64,000 bases of DNA from an uncultured Acetatifactor sp. (GTDB lineage: Bacteria > Bacillota > Clostridia > Lachnospirales > Lachnospiraceae): the NCBI GenBank assembly GCA_910589655.1, contig CAJUTJ010000163.1, positions 1 to 64,000 of the forward strand, given 5' to 3'. Made by a program: the position numbers and the translations under genes. Every line of letters begins with the position of its first letter. The stretch's first letter is position 1. The notes under the pieces were generated by a model that saw only the letters and a list, made by a program, of their open reading frames with translations, was not told where the DNA came from and made no database searches. Positions 61,180 to 64,000 of the stretch are shown in pieces.

Positions 61180-61743
61180 ATGAATGGAGCGGCTGTTTTT
61201 TTGGCGGAAGGTTTTGAAGAGATAGAGGCATTGACTGTAGTGGACATTTGCCGTAGGTGCGGGATTGTCATTGATATGGTTTCCGTTACAAAAGAGCGGC
61301 AGGTGACCGGTTCCCACGGTGTGACGGTGACGGCGGACAAGGTATTTTCTCAGATAGATTTTGACAAGTATGCTATGTTGATTCTGCCGGGAGGTATGCC
61401 GGGTACAAAGAATCTGGAAGCTCATGCGGAGCTGATGGAGCAGATTGATAATTTTTATGAGAATGGAAAATATATTGCGGCAGTCTGTGCGGCTCCCAGT
61501 ATTTTTGGGCATAAGGGTATTTTGAAGGGAAGAAATGCGTGTTCTTATCCTGACTTTGAGAGTCATTTGGAAGGCGCCCTTGTCACCCAAGAACCGGTGG
61601 AAATCTCGGATCATGTGATTACTTCCAGAGGAATGGGGACTGCCATTGATTTCGGACTTGCGATTGCGGGAGTGCTGGGCACCCGTGAGAAGGCCGACGA
61701 GATTGCGGGAGCTATTATCTATAATCGGCGAGGCGCAAAATAA
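61180..61743 (+). CDS. DJ-1/PfpI family protein (YajL-like)
   Basis: A 187-residue DJ-1-superfamily protein. Motifs: VFLAEGFEEIEALTVVDICR with the conserved Glu, LPGGMPGTKNL, AAVCAAPSIFG with the nucleophilic Cys at the elbow, CSYPDFE, and ITSRGMGTAIDFGLAI. The family includes YajL-type glyoxalase/chaperone and oxidative-stress proteins; exact activity is debated. GAGGAGG precedes the ATG. Stand-alone gene. Confidence 0.9.
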   Translation: MNGAAVFLAEGFEEIEALTVVDICRRCGIVIDMVSVTKERQVTGSHGVTVTADKVFSQIDFDKYAMLILPGGMPGTKNLEAHAELMEQIDNFYENGKYIAAVCAAPSIFGHKGILKGRNACSYPDFESHLEGALVTQEPVEISDHVITSRGMGTAIDFGLAIAGVLGTREKADEIAGAIIYNRRGAK

Positions 61744-61973
61744 CTACACCGGTCATCCTCTTTATGTTGACAAAATGAAGGTGCAGAGTCGGAATGATTT
61801 TCCGAGGGTATTCTGCGCGATCAGCTTCGTCATTTGCGGAACGATGTACCGGGTTACTAATCACATGAAACTGCCAAGAGATTGCCGGGAGCATATGTTA
61901 TGTATAGAGCAGTTATAGCTGTATACCGTTTGCTTTAGGCGCTGTTCTTGGAGGCACGGAGAAACGAAATAAA

Positions 61974-62657
61974 ATGGGAAAAATTATAATATTGGAAGAG
62001 ACAACAAGGAATCCGCTCACTTTGATGGGACAGAGAGCCGGAGTATGCTGGGGGGGCAATATACAGGACAGGGATAAGAATTACAAGAGAGGACTGGACT
62101 GTCTGGAATCAGGTCATGGACGTGTGCTGGAGTATGTAAATGTGGAGATGGTTATGGAAGGATATTCCGCAAGAGTGATACGCGAGTGGTATACTCATAT
62201 CGGCGGAGCACCCACTCGGCTTCAGGCCAGCACTCGGTATATTAATTATAGTGATTTTGAATATATTATGCCCGATTCCGTTAGGAAAAATAAGGAAGCG
62301 GAGCAGCGTTATGAAAAATGCATTGAAGAAATTAAAAATTGTGCACAGTTTCTGCTGGAAGAATGTAAGATTCCCAGAGAGGACGCGGCATTGCTTCTGC
62401 CTCTGGGAATGAAAACGAAAATTGTGGACAAACGGAATTTAAGAAATATTTTGGATATGTGCCAGCAGCGTTTGTGTAACAGGGCAAATTGGGAGTATCG
62501 GGGTATGATGCATGACATTCTTACAGAATTGAGAAGTCTTTCCGATGAATGGGCATATATTGTAGATAATTACTGCGTGCCTAAATGCAAAAAACTGGGG
62601 TATTGCCCCGAGAAAAATTCCTGTGGTTTGATGGCTAAAAGGAAATCAACATTTTAG
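61974..62657 (+). CDS. thyX: FAD-dependent thymidylate synthase-like protein
   Basis: A 227-residue ThyX-fold protein, which would methylate dUMP using methylenetetrahydrofolate and reduced FAD. It has LESGHGRVLEYVNVEMVMEG, YSARVIREWYTHIGGAPTRLQASTRYI in two overlapping blocks of which the SxRY-like ending (QASTRY) is the nucleotide-binding signature, and NLRNILDMCQQRLCNRANWE near the C-terminus. The RHRxxS signature is diverged (EWYTHIGG...S), as in a clostridial subgroup. It ends with a cysteine-rich tail (CVPKCKKLGYCPEKNSCG), unusual for ThyX. Confidence 0.75.
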   Translation: MGKIIILEETTRNPLTLMGQRAGVCWGGNIQDRDKNYKRGLDCLESGHGRVLEYVNVEMVMEGYSARVIREWYTHIGGAPTRLQASTRYINYSDFEYIMPDSVRKNKEAEQRYEKCIEEIKNCAQFLLEECKIPREDAALLLPLGMKTKIVDKRNLRNILDMCQQRLCNRANWEYRGMMHDILTELRSLSDEWAYIVDNYCVPKCKKLGYCPEKNSCGLMAKRKSTF

Positions 62658-62679
62658 TTCCGTCGGACAGCCTTTTTAA

Positions 62680-63321
62680 AATCCGTATGCAGGCTCGGAT
62701 AACAGATGGAAGCAACGTCCGTATCGGCTGGCGTGGAATGGCAAAGCTTCAGGGAGCTTTTTTGCACAATCGGGTGAAGCCTTTTGTATCTTGGAAGAAG
62801 AGCCTGCAATGTGCTCGGGCAGCTTGCAGCGGGAATGGGAAATTTATACGGAGGAAAGCAGGAATCTGACGGTACTGTTGGAAATCAGTCATTTGAAGAT
62901 TATCACAGAGGATGCGGAAACGACGGAAATTTCAACCTGCCAATTTGCCGTTGAAACCGCCGTGGAATACGGGCAGGCGGCTAAAAAGCACCTTCAGTCA
63001 TGGAGAGAACAGGAATGGAAGGAGCCTTGGGTGCCCCTTGCACGTCTTGCGCCGGACGAGAGCTTGAAGCCGGATTCCCAAAGCGGAAAATACGGATTTA
63101 TTTTGAAAAGAATAAGTGATGAGCGGTTTTTTGCAGTCCGGCCTTGTGAGGAGGAAATTCTTAAGAGGATAGGGGAAGAAAACGGTATTTTGGATATAAA
63201 ATGGCGGACTCTTTTGAAGCACATGCGGCGTCTGCCGCTGTCACCGCCGCTTCCGCCCGGATCCTTTGCGCCTTCACTTAAAGCGGTATGGAGGAAAGGT
63301 GAAAAAAGAATTACGGGTTAA
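62680..63321 (+). CDS. Unrecognised protein, start unclear
   Basis: The open frame runs from 62680 (after TAA at 62677) to TAA at 63319-63321. The first start-type codon is TTG 62791, but the upstream frame also looks coding (PYRLAWNGKASGSFFAQSGE), so the true 5' end may be disrupted. Later parts read EWEIYTEESRNLTVLLEISH, ISDERFFAVRPCEEEILKRI, and a proline-rich LPLSPPLPPGSFAPSL. No membrane segment or known motif is seen. The next gene begins 44 bp further on. I do not recognise the family. Confidence 0.5.
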   Translation, partial: NPYAGSDNRWKQRPYRLAWNGKASGSFFAQSGEAFCILEEEPAMCSGSLQREWEIYTEESRNLTVLLEISHLKIITEDAETTEISTCQFAVETAVEYGQAAKKHLQSWREQEWKEPWVPLARLAPDESLKPDSQSGKYGFILKRISDERFFAVRPCEEEILKRIGEENGILDIKWRTLLKHMRRLPLSPPLPPGSFAPSLKAVWRKGEKRITG

Positions 63322-63364
63322 AGTAAAAAAATTGGCGCTTGTCTATTGAACCGATTGGGAATAT

Positions 63365-64000
63365 ATGCCTGACAGTGAGGAAGCGGGCAGTGTACTCGCG
63401 GATGTCTTTTTGGATATGGCGGCGGAAAACCGGAAACGTTACAACAAAATCTGGAAAAAGCAGGAAATGGCATTTCTGGAAGCCTTGCCGGAACGAGAAG
63501 AAAGCAGGAGGGAACTGTCGGGGGCTCTGCTGGTGAGAGCGTCAGATCAAGGAAACGGCATATGGCTGAAAGAGGGACCGAAGCCCATATGCATGGAGAA
63601 CAAGGGGACGAAATCCGTCTTCGCACGGTTTATCCCATACAGCTCACATCGGCAACGCTGCAATATATTGTATGGCAGAAAAGGCAGCGGAAGCCATACT
63701 CTTTTGCGGCGGGTATGCACAAGGCAGCAGACCTGTCTCTTATTTGTAAGAGCGAGAGAATTATTTTATGGTTCTCCGAACTGCCGGCATCGCGTCCGGC
63801 AAGGACTGCGCTTGCTGGTCAGGCTCACAAAGCCCACGGTGGTTCTGGAGTTTGAAGAGGAGGACTTTGACGATTCTTCGGAGGCGGAGTGGCAGCGTCG
63901 GATGCGGCGGCTCTTTTCGGATCTGGGTGACAGCCCTGTCTGCTTTTTGGCATACACACAGAATCAGGCCGGTCTGATAAAAAAATATGCGGATCTGTGC
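63365..64000 (+). CDS. Unrecognised protein, truncated by the window end
   Basis: ATG 63365 opens a frame that stays open for 212 codons to base 64000. It begins MPDSEEAGSVLADVFLDMAA, continues with a charged helix (ENRKRYNKIWKKQEMAFLEA), a basic middle rich in Arg and Cys, and VVLEFEEEDFDDSSEAEWQ near the edge. The ribosome binding site is weak. It follows the previous unrecognised gene by 44 bp, so the two may be functionally linked. Family unknown. Confidence 0.5.
   Translation, partial: MPDSEEAGSVLADVFLDMAAENRKRYNKIWKKQEMAFLEALPEREESRRELSGALLVRASDQGNGIWLKEGPKPICMENKGTKSVFARFIPYSSHRQRCNILYGRKGSGSHTLLRRVCTRQQTCLLFVRARELFYGSPNCRHRVRQGLRLLVRLTKPTVVLEFEEEDFDDSSEAEWQRRMRRLFSDLGDSPVCFLAYTQNQAGLIKKYADLC

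Overview
The window looks like chromosomal DNA of a strictly anaerobic, Gram-positive Clostridia (Bacillota), most likely a Lachnospiraceae gut bacterium. The reasons are a pyruvate:ferredoxin oxidoreductase, a minimal SUF-type Fe-S pair (SmsCB-like), a FAD-dependent thymidylate synthase, a DUF6171 zinc-ribbon protein, AGGAGG-type ribosome binding sites, and TTGACA/TATAAT promoters in front of tRNA genes. Species cannot be fixed from this sequence alone.

Layout. 1-9 kb: a DegV protein lacking its usual N-terminus, a DUF3737 beta-helix protein, a tandem intergenic repeat, a PatB/MalY aminotransferase, and on the minus strand nifJ and an SmsB/SmsC pair. 9.3-24.7 kb: an accessory block with an Era/YfjP-like GTPase, a WYL regulator, three dynamin-like GTPases, two proteins sharing an N-terminal helical domain, a HerA-type ATPase, a WHH (HNH/Endo VII) nuclease toxin with a 22-residue tandem repeat, and a SUKH immunity protein. 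24.7-33.5 kb: a GT-C glycosyltransferase, a hypervariable 36-bp tandem repeat, small proteins (DUF6171, DUF1700, a 40-residue Asn/Gln protein), an rRNA methyltransferase, an amidase-like protein without its zinc histidines, RdgB, an MJ0936-type phosphoesterase, tRNA-Arg and tRNA-Pro. 34-46 kb: a complete type I-C CRISPR-Cas locus (cas3-cas5-cas8-cas7-cas4-cas1-cas2) with a 43-repeat array. 46.5-52.4 kb: an STM4015-4014-4013-4012-4011 operon whose last gene is a radical SAM-HAD fusion. 53-56.4 kb: a four-tRNA cluster (Arg-His-Gln-Lys), a 3' tRNA-Lys remnant, a MATE transporter and tRNA-Leu. 56.4-64 kb: an EAL protein and a GGDEF protein, a CYTH protein, a DJ-1 protein, ThyX, and two unrecognised genes, the second running off the window.

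The strongest candidate for an undescribed system is 11.8-24.6 kb. Genes there run head to tail with overlaps or short gaps behind a good promoter (11671-11699). They combine membrane-remodelling GTPases, a DNA/protein-pump-type ATPase and a nuclease toxin with its antidote. A reasonable hypothesis is a dynamin-assisted toxin delivery or abortive defence system, with the WYL protein as regulator. The second candidate is the STM4011-4015 operon, a conserved radical-SAM/ATP-grasp/phosphatase-like set of unknown product, here with a HAD domain fused to the final enzyme.

Several intergenic repeat families are dispersed through the window. One has a hairpin whose stem sequence differs between copies while staying paired; another has 13-bp terminal inverted repeats like a MITE.
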